Source of the DNA: Mesaphorura yosii
Taxonomy: Eukaryota; Arthropoda; Collembola; Poduromorpha; Tullbergiidae
Length of the DNA: 64,000 nt
Direction of reading: 5' to 3'
NCBI GenBank assembly: GCA_009869945.1
Contig: WIXG01000207.1
Coordinates: 1 to 64,000, forward strand
Part shown: piece after piece, positions 10,273-22,495 of the stretch
Layout of the letters: each line of letters begins with the position of its first letter
How positions within the stretch are numbered: the first letter of the stretch is position 1
The notes under the pieces: generated by a model
Told to the model about the DNA's origin: nothing
What the model saw: the letters and a program-made list of their open reading frames with translations, nothing else
The model's database searches: none
Program-made: the position numbers and the translations under genes

Positions 10273-11700
10273 ATGGCAGTTCTGTTCAATCCCATCAATA
10301 GCAGTATTAATAGTAGCAGTAGCAGTATTTATAGTCTTAGTCGTGGCCTTAATAGTGGCAGTGGTGGCAGTGACAACTTCAGCTTTCCAGCCGTGCTCCT
10401 GGACGAACTCTGGAACAACCTTACAAACAGAGAAGAACTGCTCAGGCGATGGACTGAAAAGTTGAGGCTGGAGCGCGAACAGCAGGAAAGAATGATTCTT
10501 AATGGATATAATGGCACTGGCGCTGGCACGGATGGCTCCGAGCAGATAACAGAGACGAGTTTATCGTAAGTGATAGACCAGTTAGAGATTTAGCAATGAG
10601 ACAATTTATTGCTGATTTATTATATTGGATACATTGTACCTGAAGTCCTGCAAGCTCATTTTAATTTCGTACGGATTTTCTTAAAGGTTTCCACCTGACT
10701 CAATTTGGCCTCTTTTGTGGATCGCCTTGTACACTGTGGTGCTCATCGTGATTGTCGTCGTCGCAATCAAAGCCTGTATTCTGCTCTTTGAGAAGACGGA
10801 CGATGCAAAGTTTGAAGATTCTAAAGGTAATGCATAGCATGTGACCTTTGACTTTGAACTTGGCTTATCTTTGTCTCGTTCACCGCAGACTCTCCAAATA
10901 TTCTCCGCATGGCCGTCGCTGGCCGCAACCGAAATCGTGGGAATTCTCTCTCCGCAGCCGCAGCCGTCCCCGTCGTTGTCCTCGAGCACCAACGCTCCAT
11001 TTCACCACGCTCCGTCATTCTGCAGCAACCGAGCCCGAATTCTATCCGACCATGCTATATATACAACGCTGGAGCTGGAGCGTTTAACGCAGGGGGGTCG
11101 GGCGTAGGCGGCGTCGGCGTAGGGCTCGCTAATTCAACTGGGAGCAGTGCGGGCAGCTGTTCGTGGACACATCCATTCATGGGCATGGGCGCGGCTTGCT
11201 GCAGTAAGGCAGGAGGCAGCAAACACGGCAACCGGAGACTACTTCGGTCGTCAGGTCGTGGCGTGTCGCTGGAGTCTGAGTTGATGATGACCCCATGCGG
11301 AAATTATTACGTGCACCACAGCGTGCATAACCCACACATGACCGCGGCCACGGCGGCCGTGTTGCCCCCACACCATCACTCGCAACAGCAGCTGTGCACG
11401 ATGAGCGTCACTCCACCGACGGGGGTTGCAATTCCTGGCGCGGGCGGGGGCCCGGGCGCCAGTCCTGGAAGCGGTAGTGTTGGATCCCGATGGCAGCGCC
11501 AGTATCAGTACCAGCATCAGCATACAAACGATTCTTCTCTCCAGTGGGACTCCCTCAACACCAACACGACGGATCACAGCGGAGAGTCGCCGCCGTCGTA
11601 CGAGATTGCGCTCGGGGTTGAGATCGCTAGCCGGCCTCAGTCTGGAACGGGAGATCGGAATGATCAGGAAGGAGAAGTGGCCACAGTCACGGCTACGTGA
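10273..11700 (+). CDS. Single-pass membrane protein with PPxY tail, paralogue of the gene at 8700
   Basis: Three exons, 10273-10565, 10687-10826 and 10889-11700, give 414 residues. The N-terminal 98 residues are Ser/Asn-rich with a charged helix (LRLEREQQERM). One membrane segment follows (DSIWPLLWIALYTVVLIVI), then KACILLFEKTDD, FEDSKDSPNILRMAVAG and a long Gly/Ser/His-rich tail. The tail contains SPPSYEIAL about 40 residues from the end, a PPxY motif of the kind bound by WW domains of NEDD4-type ubiquitin ligases. Introns, membrane segment and juxtamembrane block match the gene at 8700, so this is a tandem duplicate with an expanded tail. There is no signal peptide, so insertion is probably with the N-terminus outside. 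Function unknown. Confidence 0.7.
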
Positions 11701-13049
11701 GTGAGTGCAAACTGGACGTTAAGAGATAACCATCACTTAATTTGTAGCAAAGATCAAAGCAATACTGACAATAGAAACTAGAATGAAATTAAAATTAGGA
11801 CTAAAGTGTTTTGAAACTCAGAATCTCGCTCTCGGAGATTAATTCAGAAATTAAATTTTAGTCCGCCCATTTAGAGCTTAGACACAGACAGCAAAAACTG
11901 CAATTAGTCTCCCTCCACTCATCTTGCCAGTTTCGTCTTACTGACTCAACAACGATCGTAGAATTCCTACCCATACCCACATTGTGCTCCAGCCCTAAGC
12001 TTTAAGCTAGGCTTTAGGGACTTAGACTTTAGTCTTGGAATTTGGTATTTGCGATTTGCCGCCGTCGTCAGTTACTCTGATTACAAAACCTTCATCAACT
12101 TTTTGCTGTGCTTCCTCCGTCCGAGATTAAACCCTTGCTGCAATGCAATGTACCCGAATTTTGTAGATTACGATTTCGCTCTCCCCAATGCAATACCTGA
12201 CTTCTTCATATTCTGCTCTGTGATTGCGTGTTGTATCATTTAACTAGTTGAAATGATGAATAGTTAATTTAGGCTGTCGCTGTGCTCGAGATTGATTGAA
12301 TAAATACATTCTATTTTGCTGCTGATTATCCGCGCCTCGCCTTCCGGGAATGTAGCTTCTGTCAACAGTCGACGTAAGCAATGACAATGACGACAAGCAA
12401 ACAACTAACTTCCAACTGCATTGTCGATTGTCGTCATCAAGCAATAGTAATGAAACGATTATCAGGTCAGCTTTCGCAGCACGCGATTAAGTGCTATGAT
12501 GCGATTCGTCGATGAGCGCTGACTTCATCCAAGGCTGTGATGATGCCTGTGAACGAACTGTGCTTTGTACTCACAGGATGACTCATTCTCATCTTGCATC
12601 TATTGCCTTTGGCTGTGGTTGAAAGATTTTGTAACCAAAACTCAAACCCGTACGTCACGAATCACTCATCAACTTATCATCATTACCGTCTTTTTATGCT
12701 GCTGAGCTAAGAGTGAGTTCCTAAATTAATCTCGACCGATAATTGCTTCGGACTCCGATTAAGTGATTCGAAATCAGAATGTGAATCTGATAGCAAAATA
12801 GCGATTAGCGTAAGCGTAGTTGTTGAATTATTCTTACCTCGTTACCTGATTCTTATAACTGAGTGCCAATTAACGATTTCTTCGATAAATTGAATTGCAA
12901 CGGTCAAGACTCAAGATTAGATCCAGCAAAGTTTGAGATTTCGTTTTAGCCAGGAGAATGTGGTCGGTCGTTTCTTTTATGCAGCAATAACAAGATTAGA
13001 TAAACAATTTGCACGTCATCTCGTAAACTTGTATCCAGACTACCCTGAC
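11701..13049. other. 3' UTR and spacer before the proline-rich membrane-protein gene
   Basis: AT-rich. A poly(A) signal at 12299 suggests a 3' UTR of about 600 bases for the gene before it. A GTAAGC donor near 12810 and an acceptor at 13037-13038 suggest that the next gene has a spliced 5' UTR. No supported coding exon seen. Confidence 0.4.
12299..12304 (+). terminator. Possible poly(A) signal of the PPxY membrane-protein gene
   Basis: AATAAA about 600 bases after the stop at 11700; no closer canonical signal was seen. Confidence 0.35.
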
Positions 13050-13654
13050 ATGGGAAAATCCGTGTTCTCCATCATATCGTCGTTGGCCGGCATTGCAGCC
13101 TTAATTTTCCTTATCTACTTTTGTTGTCTCCGCAAGAAACGCAATAATGGCCGGACGTTTCAGACAATGATCATTGGAACAAGTAAGTTGAATCAGAGAG
13201 CACGTGAGAAGTACTTCGGTGCCCCCAGTCGAAGTCGAAGTACTAAAGCCTACTCTATCTATTTGCAGCTGCTCGGTCTCCTGCCGCCGCCCAGCCGCAG
13301 TACCCAACGGGCACTCCGTATCCTAATCAAGCCTCACAGGTCTGGCCGAGCTTCGGTCAACAGCCGACCCCGCAGCAATATCCGTATCCACCGGCCAATT
13401 ACACGAGTCCACCTTACCCAACAACTCATACTGCTCAGCACGTCACGTCTGGAATGCCCATGCCGCCGGCGAGCGGCGCTCAAAATTTCTATGCACCTTC
13501 AGCTCCGAGTGCACCCATGGCCGAAAATGGTACATGAAATTGCAATTTAATTTGATAGATACAACGATGCCAGTGCAACCGAATTTTCACATTTTGGTTT
13601 ATTTGCATTGCAGATCTTCCACCGCCATACTCATCAGTGGTCAGGGGATCGTAG
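13050..13654 (+). CDS. Small Shisa-like membrane protein with proline-rich PPPY tail
   Basis: Three exons, 13050-13182, 13269-13529 and 13614-13654, give 144 residues. The N-terminus is itself the membrane segment (SVFSIISSLAGIAALIFLIY), followed by FCCLRKKR. A tail of about 110 residues rich in Pro, Gln, Tyr and Ser (QQYPYPPANYTSPPYP) ends in DLPPPYSSVVRGS. This resembles the membrane and cytoplasmic part of Shisa-type adaptors, which end in PY motifs, but the cysteine-rich ectodomain is absent. The ATG follows a splice acceptor by 11 bases and the frame stays open to that acceptor, so an upstream coding exon cannot be ruled out. Likely partners are WW-domain proteins such as NEDD4 ligases; this is inference from the motif. 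Confidence 0.65.
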
Positions 13655-15887
13655 TGAGCTGGCAACGACGGTCGAATATACGACATTCGACCTACGAAGA
13701 GCTGTCAAGACTGTTTGCAGAGTGCAAAGCAATTGAATAATTAAAACGATCTTTTAGTGACTCTGGAATCTTGTCCACTCGACTCCTACACTTCACGCCC
13801 AAGGCCTTACTACTGCAACTACCGCTAGGCTACTACTAAATCATTTCAGTTTCTACAAGTATTAAATAAGTTTTAGGTTTAAGTGCATTTAATTTAAGAC
13901 CAAGTTCAGTAAGTCCTCATCTGACTAGTGGTTAATTAGAAACAGACAACGAGTCGAACACTCTGGGTTTGATCCCTTGTCGAATGTAGGTTCATTCAGT
14001 AATTTAATTCTTAATACTCAAATTAGGAGTACGCGGATGTGATATTTTGCGTTTATGGCGACTTAACGTGCGCGGGCACATAATTTTATGTCTGATCACT
14101 GTTACGGCTTACGGCCCTGTCCGGCTAAATCCTTTCCCTACGATATTCGATGTCATTATTGCGGGAGAAGAGAAACATGTTTCTTAGCATAGATGGCCAC
14201 TTACATTTTTAATGGTCTTTATATCATTGTATCACATCAGCTAAGATAATGTGAGTGTGCAATAAGCAAAGGAATAAATGTCTGGAAGTCTAGTGCAACA
14301 GCTACCCGAACCGGCAACCGGCGCGCAGGAACTCATCTGTCAAGTGAACAAACAAACGATATTTTTTAGACCAGTCAACGTGAATATTAACTCCGGGCGG
14401 ACGTGTTTAATATTTCCTAATCTCGTATTTCCATATCGTCATCATCTTTCCATATTGCGATATTGCTTTTACTGTGCTACTATTGGTGGCCTGACCTATA
14501 TTCGGACTGCGGTGACGAAAGGAAAAAGGAAAGAACAAACAGCGTTTCAATAGTTTCAAAGTCCACATCGCATCGAGTGTGATGTAAATGTGCTGTTGAA
14601 CTGATGTAAAATTAATTCCGTCCTTCCTACATCCAGCTTTCAGATTTTCCACCACAGCCTTGCACGTTTTATTGGAGCTAAAAGCTCAACGCTTGGACCT
14701 TGGCTTTGGCTTATTTTCTCCTTGCGCACTGACACCACGTCGGCGGGTTTTTTCCACCTCTATCGCGCGTAAACATTCAATAACTCAATCTCATGTGAAA
14801 GCTGCGTACTTTCTCCAAGTGCCAGCACGAATCTGTGTGTCGGTGAGTGGCTCCAACAAGGTTTTATGCATACGGATCTAAAAATAGCTCAATCACAGCA
14901 TCCGAGCTTCCGTGCGTGCCAAAAAGCAATACAATTAATTAAATCGAGTACGCTCGACTCGACGGGAAATTGCCATTGGAAGCCAATGAATGAGTGAAGA
15001 CAAATGCGCCCGGGGGAAGGACAATTAGTGAAATTAATAAATGAGAATAAATGTGTGAGAACGTACAAAGGCGAAAAGCGAAAAACAGGTACAGCTTCGA
15101 ATCACATTCAGATTCTATTCTAATTTACACTGGCCTTCGTCCTTCCTACGTAGCGGCAGCATGTAAATACACGAGAGCCAGTCCAGATTTCTCTATCTTT
15201 TGAACTGGAATGGGGATGAAATGAAATGAAAATGAACTGGCGTACTGATAGCTGGGAACTCACAGTCTGGATCTGACTACTGAAGTGAATAGCGAAAGGA
15301 GACAGGAAGAGGAAATCAGTTTACGTTTCACATTCGGTTTTGTTTTCACAACTGCGTAAAAGCAAAAGAACACGCCGAGCCGAGCTACTGAGGCTGAATG
15401 CTGAAGAAAAGTTTTCGGTCGAGGCTCTTTTCATGCGTGTGGCGGTGTTTTGAAGACGGTCGCGAAACTTTCCACGCTTCCTGTCCTTCGACTGTAGATC
15501 GTGTTGACGCGTTGACGGAGCTTGTTTTCGCAATCTCCTTCAGTCTTTCGCTAGCGCCTGTTCAATGCGGACCCCACGTGCGCGTACGCCGTAGACTTGC
15601 TGTCCAGTGAAAGTGAAAGCGAGCATGGTGAAAAGGTTGATATACCAAAACAGAGTTTTAGCAAGGGTCACTGTCGAATTCGAATAACCAGAAAGTTATC
15701 AGTAACCAGCGCCCATTTTAAGCAGATTCTGTCCGCGAACGAATTTTAATCTGCTGATGCTTCAATTCGAAGTTTAGTTAATTAAAGTGAATTAGCAATC
15801 GGTGGCTGCCTGGAGATTAAACTCAACCTCCTTTGAGTTTGGAAGAGAGTTGGACTGATTAGAATCCGGACTTCGGTAACTTCGGCC
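13655..15887. other. Spacer with a tRNA-like remnant; upstream region of the next gene
   Basis: Apart from the tRNA-like stretch at 13914 I see no supported feature. A 91-codon frame starting at 14278 has no recognisable content. The last few hundred bases are probably promoter and 5' UTR of the small membrane-protein gene at 15888. Confidence 0.4.
13914..13990 (+). pseudogene. tRNA-like remnant or head of a tRNA-derived SINE
   Basis: The stretch has the order of a tRNA: a 5' TCCTCAT, an A-box-like TAGTGGTTAATTAG, then a B-box-like TGGGTTTGATCCC, and ATGTAGG, which can pair with CCTCAT with one bulge. A-box to B-box spacing and the total of about 77 bases suit a tRNA. It resembles tRNA-Asp or tRNA-Glu type genes, but the anticodon arm does not fold well and the T stem has a mismatch. 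It is probably a decayed copy. No second copy was noticed in the window, so a SINE is not shown. Confidence 0.35.
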
Positions 15888-16409
15888 ATGGGACGCTCAT
15901 TTTACATCGTGCTCAGATACCGCTTGCTTTTAGCAGTGCTCCTGTTTACATTTGCCAAGCTCGTGGGTCATTCCACTTGTTACGAGAACGACAATCACGA
16001 GGAGGAAATCAAGACGGAAGTCAGTGTGAATCTGTACGACGAAAGCTGGGAAAGCAGGTAAAGGACAACATCACATAACAAAGCCAAAAGCGCAGCGCAA
16101 CGCGCTTCTCCTTCGCTCTAGCCTCATTTTGCCCTGTATTATCTTCTTTCCTCCCGTTTTTACGCGTTACTCGCTACGCTACGTCGTGGGAATTGGACCG
16201 GATGATGATTTACCACCTTCTTCTAACTCCTGGACTGGAATTTTGATGAAACACACTACGCGCGCTGCGCTACACTACGCAGTTGGGTTCCAGCTATTTC
16301 TGGCGGTGTAATTATCACCGTCGTCTTCTCCATTTCGCTCTTCGCCTGCTGTCTCCATTGTCCTGGCTGCTACATCAATAAAAGGACGAATCCCGACCAA
16401 ATCGTGTAA
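15888..16409 (+). CDS. Tiny single-pass membrane protein with signal peptide
   Basis: Two exons, 15888-16057 and 16283-16409, join in phase (AG/T) to 98 residues. A basic start and LLLAVLLFTFAKLVG form a signal peptide. A short acidic ectodomain of about 35 residues with a single Cys follows. The membrane segment is GGVIITVVFSISLFACC, continuing into LHCPGCYINKR and a short tail ending in NPDQIV. The Cys-rich membrane exit (ACCLHCPGCY) is a likely palmitoylation site and recalls Shisa-type proteins, though the ectodomain lacks their cysteine pattern. Neither exon is long enough to stand out alone. The call rests on the good ATG, splice sites, matching phase and sensible topology. Function unknown. 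Confidence 0.55.
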
Positions 16410-17564
16410 ATGAGCAAATGAGAACGAGAATGTTCCCAGCTGCTGCGGCTGAATTGGCAATGGGAATTGCCAGGCCAGGCCACAAACCAGACCAAACCAC
16501 GATTCGCTACAGAACACCTGGAGTGGTTGAACGATAGAACGAAGGTCAAGCAGTAATTGCAAAATGTCAACTGGTTAACCCCCTGGTGGCTGGCTTGGCT
16601 AGGAAATCAACATATCATTGAATTCTCTGGTCCACTGGAAAATGCAATGGCAATGCATCCACAACAAATCTTCCATTATTCGAACGGAATTAATTAATTA
16701 AATTAAATTAACGAGAGAAAGAAGTCCGCAGTGTTCTTTGTGTTTTGAGCTTCCATTGTCACAATTCGTCTTGAACGTCTTAATTATCTTTCAACTAAAA
16801 TATTACAATAAGCATAAATTGTGAATTGTGTAAACCTTCTGGTGAATACAAATAAAGAATTCGGAACCTTCGTCTGGATGATTCAACGATTTTTATTCTC
16901 TGGCTTTTGCTTTCTTAACTCGTAATTGAAGTAAAACATAAAAATCTTGCAATAATTGGGGCAAGTAATAAAATTCTTGCATTAAAGTACGCATAATTCA
17001 AATTGTCAATAAATACAAATACAAAAATCCGACCGACAAGCTTGTAATAATTCAGCGAATGTTTCAAATTGGCAGGGCAGACAATTCATAAATTCATGAA
17101 TTAAAGCATTCATCTGATTTGTGCACACGAATACAAAATACAAACCAATAAATTAGCTCAATTTACTATCTAAATAATGTCTGTACTCAGAATATTCAAA
17201 TAAGGTACTTTGTGCATGCAAAATTATAAATTAGACTCAGAAGAGGGCAAATCACAATGATTCGGCTTGAAATACGAATTCGACGCATGCTCTGAACGGA
17301 ACTCGGAATTCTTCGAACGAATAGTTGATACTGATTAAACCTTCGCCTAGTCTAATTATTGGAATTAAATTAACCTACGCCTTAAATTATTAGTCTACGT
17401 TTGCTAAGAGTTGTGAGTGCTCTCAATCGCTGTGGATGCGACCACCTCCATTGGCACTGGCAATGACTGAGATGATAAACCCGCTTCTCCTGCAGAACAA
17501 AACGCCCAAGGTCAGAGGTCAAATTATAAATGCATCTCTAAACATTGATTTTGAAGGAAAGCTC
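16410..17564. other. AT-rich spacer between convergent genes
   Basis: It lies between the 3' end of the tiny membrane-protein gene and the 3' end of EMSY. A plus-strand TTTATT near 16890 could be a distal poly(A) signal for EMSY. Nothing else is supported. Confidence 0.45.
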
Positions 17565-20500
17565 CTAACCGGACGCCATGCCGCTGTATTGCGTAATGTA
17601 TTGAACGTCTTCCTGAGCATTTGAGTCTGTTAAAATTATTTGATGATGCTCCATACCTGAAAAGGCAAGGAGCCATTAGAATTTGGGAATTTTGGTAAAA
17701 CTTGCGGGTAGAAAACACAAGCCCGACAAACTCGGAATTACCTGCAGGATTTGATTCAGTCACATAAATCTGAGACCCTGAGAAGTCAATCCCTGACGAC
17801 TTAAGAGCCAGCTGAAATATGTCTTCGCCTGGACCGACAGTTTGCGAGGAGCCGTCACCAAGAATTGTTACCGCCTGCGCCGACGACTCTGACATGACGT
17901 TGCTGATCTTGATTTCGCTCAGGTCATTGTTTTGGACATTCGCGTAGAGGAAAGCGTTTTGTGAATTGTCGACCGTTACGGTGGGGTTAGGAACAGGAAC
18001 CGCTTTGACCAGCCTCTGGACCATTTGCAAGGGAGGAGGCTGAGATTGACTTCCGCCACCAGCGGAGGTGTTGTTGGCCGGCATTATCACTGTAAATATT
18101 TGCAAAACAAACTTTGAACCGAGACCCGAGCAGAGCAAAATAGCCTAGCCAAAAATGTCAACTGCATTTACCTTTCAGCATTGGTGGGTTCGAATTCGCG
18201 CCTGTTGTAGTCAAAGGGCGGATGTTCGTCAGTGGCTTGATTGCCACTCCTGTCCTTGGCTGAATGAGAGCTGGGGCTGAGGTAGCCACTTGAAATCTTC
18301 TGGTCCCGGTGTTCTGCTGAGGAAGAATATTGACCACTTTCCGGGGCGCATTGCAGGCACTGGCAACAGCGACGGGTGGATTGAGCAATGTGGTAGTTTG
18401 AGCTGTAGCAGAAAGAAACCATTGCATATATGTACATCTGGTTAAGGCTTGCTTGTTTGATTGACTGAAGCTCTTACTATTTATGAATCGAGCGCCTTGA
18501 ATCAGCTGAGGAAATTGTGCGGTGCTAAGGAGCTGATTCTTCGGAAGATCGACGAAGATGACATTTCCCTAAAAACGCAAGTTCAATTACAGGCATCAAG
18601 TCAAGGCCAAGGTGAAATTTAAGGATCAAGGTTACTTACGGGCCCTCCAGCAGTCGGTGTTCTCCTCACGATCACGGTTCTTGGGCCACTGACGGCGCCT
18701 TTAAATGGAACTTGCTGCTAGAAACAGCAAAATAAAAAATCAGCTTAAAGCCCAGCAGCCCAAATTAACCTGACAATTGCGAATTGCCATTGAAGATTCA
18801 AGCTTACCAGTCCTCCCAAATTCGTACTATTAACCATAATCGGTGCGGGCACTGTCCCGACAGCAGCAGGCATAGATTTCTGTACGAATATTATGTTCGA
18901 GCCAGGCGGGCCTGCGGTTGTTCTTGCATAGTTTGCTAACGCTGGAATGCTTGATGGAGGAGGCGTCGGAGCCAAATTACTATTGCTATTATTGCTATTA
19001 CTTGATACATTGAAGTTAGCTGTGGCAGTCGTTCCCTGAGACTGCAGGTCGAGCAACTGCGCAGCCGCCACGGCCTCCGCAGCTTCGAGGCTCTCGCCTG
19101 AGAGTAAGTGATTATTTCCTGAAGAGGAGGAGGAGGATGAGGCGTTGCTGCTCGCACTGGCGAAGGCTGAAGCAGTCTGGTCATTGGCTGGCGAGGGAGT
19201 CGTGCCCGTCGGCGACGTCGTGGTGACATTGCAGTTGGCATTAATTGTGGAATTTGAATACGCCGAATTCACTGCGACTGAGTTTGCATTCCGGTGCAGC
19301 TTGGAGTTCGACAGGATGTGAGGGGTCGCTTTCCGCTGAAGGATCGGAGGAGTTTGTGCTCGTACAGCCGAACCCACGCCCACGCCACCGCCCGACGCCT
19401 GGCTCGCTGAAACACCGGCACTCGCTGCGGGTAAACTTGCGCTCGTTCCTGGATTTGCGTTTCCGCCACTCATGACAAATCCGGTCGCCTGCTGCCTAAA
19501 AAGGAGGCTGGCAGCCGACAGGACGGCAGGAGGCTGATTTCTAACTCGTGACGCCGCCAGCGACGACGCGGTCATAAATTGCCCCTCGGCGGAAGAATTT
19601 TCATCATTGCCAACGGCACTCGCGCCAGGCATTCCCAAGTCTTGATACGTGCTTGGCAGGAGCAGCTGCGTCCTTTTTTTATGGAAATTGTTCATGTTTA
19701 ATGAGGTGCTAAATACTGGCAGCGGCATTGGCGACGAGCTGTAAATCGTTCGTGGCGGTTGCGGATTGCAGTTGATGCCAGAAACGGTGGGCCTATTCAG
19801 TGCGTTGCTGAAGTGAGATTGTATTTCATCGTTCAGGTTAAACCTCGGGAGTTCAGCATGCTCGTAATTTTCGGATCCGGTCCCTTGTACGCCGACTTTC
19901 CCTTTATGCCGTACTTTCGAAGGCAATTCGGTGGCGAGTGGGTAACTTGAACTTGCGTTCGCCATGATATTGTTGTAATGCGTGAATGGAGAAGGCGTGC
20001 GAATGCGGCCACGACCCGACAACGTCGTCGAGTCCTCCAGTTCGTAGTCACCTTCGTCTTTAATTTCTTCTTGCTTCGCTTTCCGCCGCTGTTTCGTTAC
20101 AGTTTCCATCGTCGACTTCTGCTCCTGATTTTGCTTTTGCGCAGCCGCCGCGGAGGGTTTCTTCACCTTCAGAATTTTCCTTTTGGGTTTGGGCTTGGAA
20201 GTATTGGCAACCAACTGAGGAGACGCAGGCATTTCTTCAGTCGTCTCAAGCGAATTGGAATTGAGTGAATTATCGCGAATAAGTCGACTCTTCTGGCCTC
20301 CACGACCGCCACGTCCTCGGCCGCCGGCACGACCTCCACGCCCACGAAACACACGGGACAAGGACAAGGCGACCGCTCTCGAAGTTCCTGCCGCAGCTGT
20401 CGAGCTGGAGCCATCTTCCTTCGCAGTCGTCGATGCTTTCGCTCTTGCCGTCGCCGCCTTGACTTTTGCCTTCTTAACCACCGCAGCATTCTGGAATTTG

Positions 20501-22495
20501 ATAACTTTGCGCATTTTTTCTCCCGCTGACTTCGCCTGCGACATCTTGCGCTTGGTTGCACCTGCACCCTTTGAAGTGGAAGGTTTTTGCGTTTTCTTAG
20601 GTGGAGACAAAGCTGCTGGAGAGGTAATGTCCGGAGAAGCCTGCTGCTGTCTTCCCCTTTGCAGTTCCAGAGTTTTCGTCTTGGCAGTTGGTTTCCCGCC
20701 TCGCTTCGCGGCCAAGGCAGCGGCTGTCGGCGTGCGGCTGCGTCGGGATCGCCCAGAGTTCATATTCGTCTCAAGTTCTTGGCTAATTTCGTCTTCTTCT
20801 TCGGTTGAAGAATTGTCAACTTCGACGCTTAGCTGGACATCCGATGGCACAGCTATCCGGTCCTTGTACTTCTCTAATTCTTCCTCCCAGTCGATGTCAG
20901 TCTTCGTATCTGCCACGGTGCATTGCCTCGGTGGCAGATCCTTGCCACGGTACGTCTTGTTAAAAACTGATGGTTCAGGTTCAATATTGGCATCCTCCAG
21001 GACGAGGCGAACTTCTTCATCATTCCGTCCGAGTCGGTATGTCAAGAAACGTGGGTCAGTGACTATGTTATTGTATCCTTCCAGTGTCCAGTTTGCACTG
21101 TTTTCAGCACTGTTACCGCTTGTTACACTGAGAAACGTTGAAAATTATTAGTAAGTTCGGTGGCCAAAGAGCCAATAAAATGTTTAATAATTTCACCCTT
21201 ACTTGTCAGCAATTACTGCCAGTTTCTCACACGAAAGTGCTCGCCGAATCTCCGAACGGTGCCTTCCGATTGGAATATTGAAGGCATTGCGAAGACTTGC
21301 CATAAGGTCCTGCTTCTCGCTGGTGAGCTTCCCTCCTGCTCGAAATGCATCGATACACTCGGAGTAGGCTGACAATTCTAGCAGCAGAAAGAGAATTTGA
21401 GTCAATTTAATAATTATCCTAAAATGGACGCCGCATGAAAACAGTAGTTGCCTACGTCAAAAACTTACGTAATGATCTCAGCTCCCTGAAGCAGTAATTA
21501 CGCAGTTCTTCCTGCATCAACACTCTTTGCTCTAACGGAAGTTCACTCTCGACAACCTCCTCCTTAATGCTGGTAGACTGATCTTCACTTTGTGAAGCTG
21601 GTGGTGTTTTTTCTGTCTTGATGACTGGATTTGTGTCCCGTAAGGGTTCTTGTTCGACCGAGCCTGCCTCTTGGGGCAATTTGCTTCTTCTTATTATTTC
21701 TTCATGAAGGGCTGCAGCTAATTCTGGATTGGGCTTAGTGTCTTCGTCCTCAGAGTCTTCTTCTTCCTCATCTTCATCTTCTTCTTGGTCTTCTTCATCT
21801 TCCATGGCCTCTTGACTTCTACTTTTGTCATGGGCGTCGCCTTGATCAACGAGCTCTGTCTCTACATCTTCGGCATTTCGATCAATATTCATGGGTGCAG
21901 TCGCATCATCGTCCTCTTCATCATCTGAGTCACCTCGATCTTCGTCTTCTGCAGCTTTCTCTACTCGTGGTCTAACATCCCACTGGTCAGAATCGGAATC
22001 TTCCTCGTCATAGTCGGGTGGACCAAGGCTTTCAACATCGGATTCTTCTTCGTCCGATACTATCGGGTCACCAATGTAATCAGGAACTCTCTTCTTCACT
22101 ATATCTTCAACAGGCTTCGGTGAAGGTGGTGCTGAACTGGATGCTTCATCCTCGTCGGGAAAGGCGAAGTCAGCCTCATCGATGAACTCTTCCATGTCAT
22201 CGTTTTGCTCCTGCTGCTCGTCTTCAAAGTCTTCATCCCCCTCTTGTTCGTGTTCGTGGTAGTGGTTTGGATCATCCTCTTCCGTCAGGTCCACATTCTC
22301 ATGCTTAGTACAATTACCACGAGCTGATAGTGCGTCGGCGGAGTCTGTAGTATCGAAATTCAGATCTTGATCTTGTTCGTCTTCGTCGCCTTCGTTTCGT
22401 AAATCTTCCTCGGTCTCTTCTTTATCTTTTATAAATTCCTGGTCAGCAGCGGCAGAAGGTTCGGGCTCCGGGTCCGGGCCCTCGTCAATTTCCAT
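17565..22495 (-). CDS. EMSY: EMSY homologue, ENT-domain chromatin/transcription regulator
   Basis: Eight exons on the minus strand (22495-21469, 21377-21203, 21127-18808, 18717-18640, 18568-18478, 18402-18172, 18089-17742, 17656-17565) join in phase to 1453 residues. The ENT domain covers about residues 327-405: AYSECIDAFRAGGKLTSEKQ, then GRHRSEIRRALSCEKLAVIA, then the NWTLEGY block that follows ENT in vertebrate EMSY. A very long basic, Ala/Ser-rich, disordered middle and Gln/Thr/Pro-rich C-terminal exons follow, ending GMASG. Known EMSY is a nuclear repressor tied to the SIN3/KDM5 complex and BRCA2. The odd part is some 325 strongly acidic residues ahead of the ENT, spliced in frame in the middle of the domain, whereas EMSY normally starts with it. 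Exon 4 starts at a TAGCAG tandem acceptor. Confidence 0.88.

Noticed and set aside
12049-12243. 64-codon frame with Cys and a hydrophobic end
   Set aside because: It starts from a non-ATG codon and lies in the presumed 3' UTR of the preceding gene; no family likeness.
20255-21151. 298-codon open frame on the plus strand opposite EMSY
   Set aside because: It is the antisense shadow of the EMSY coding exon. The minus strand has the ENT family match and consistent splice sites.
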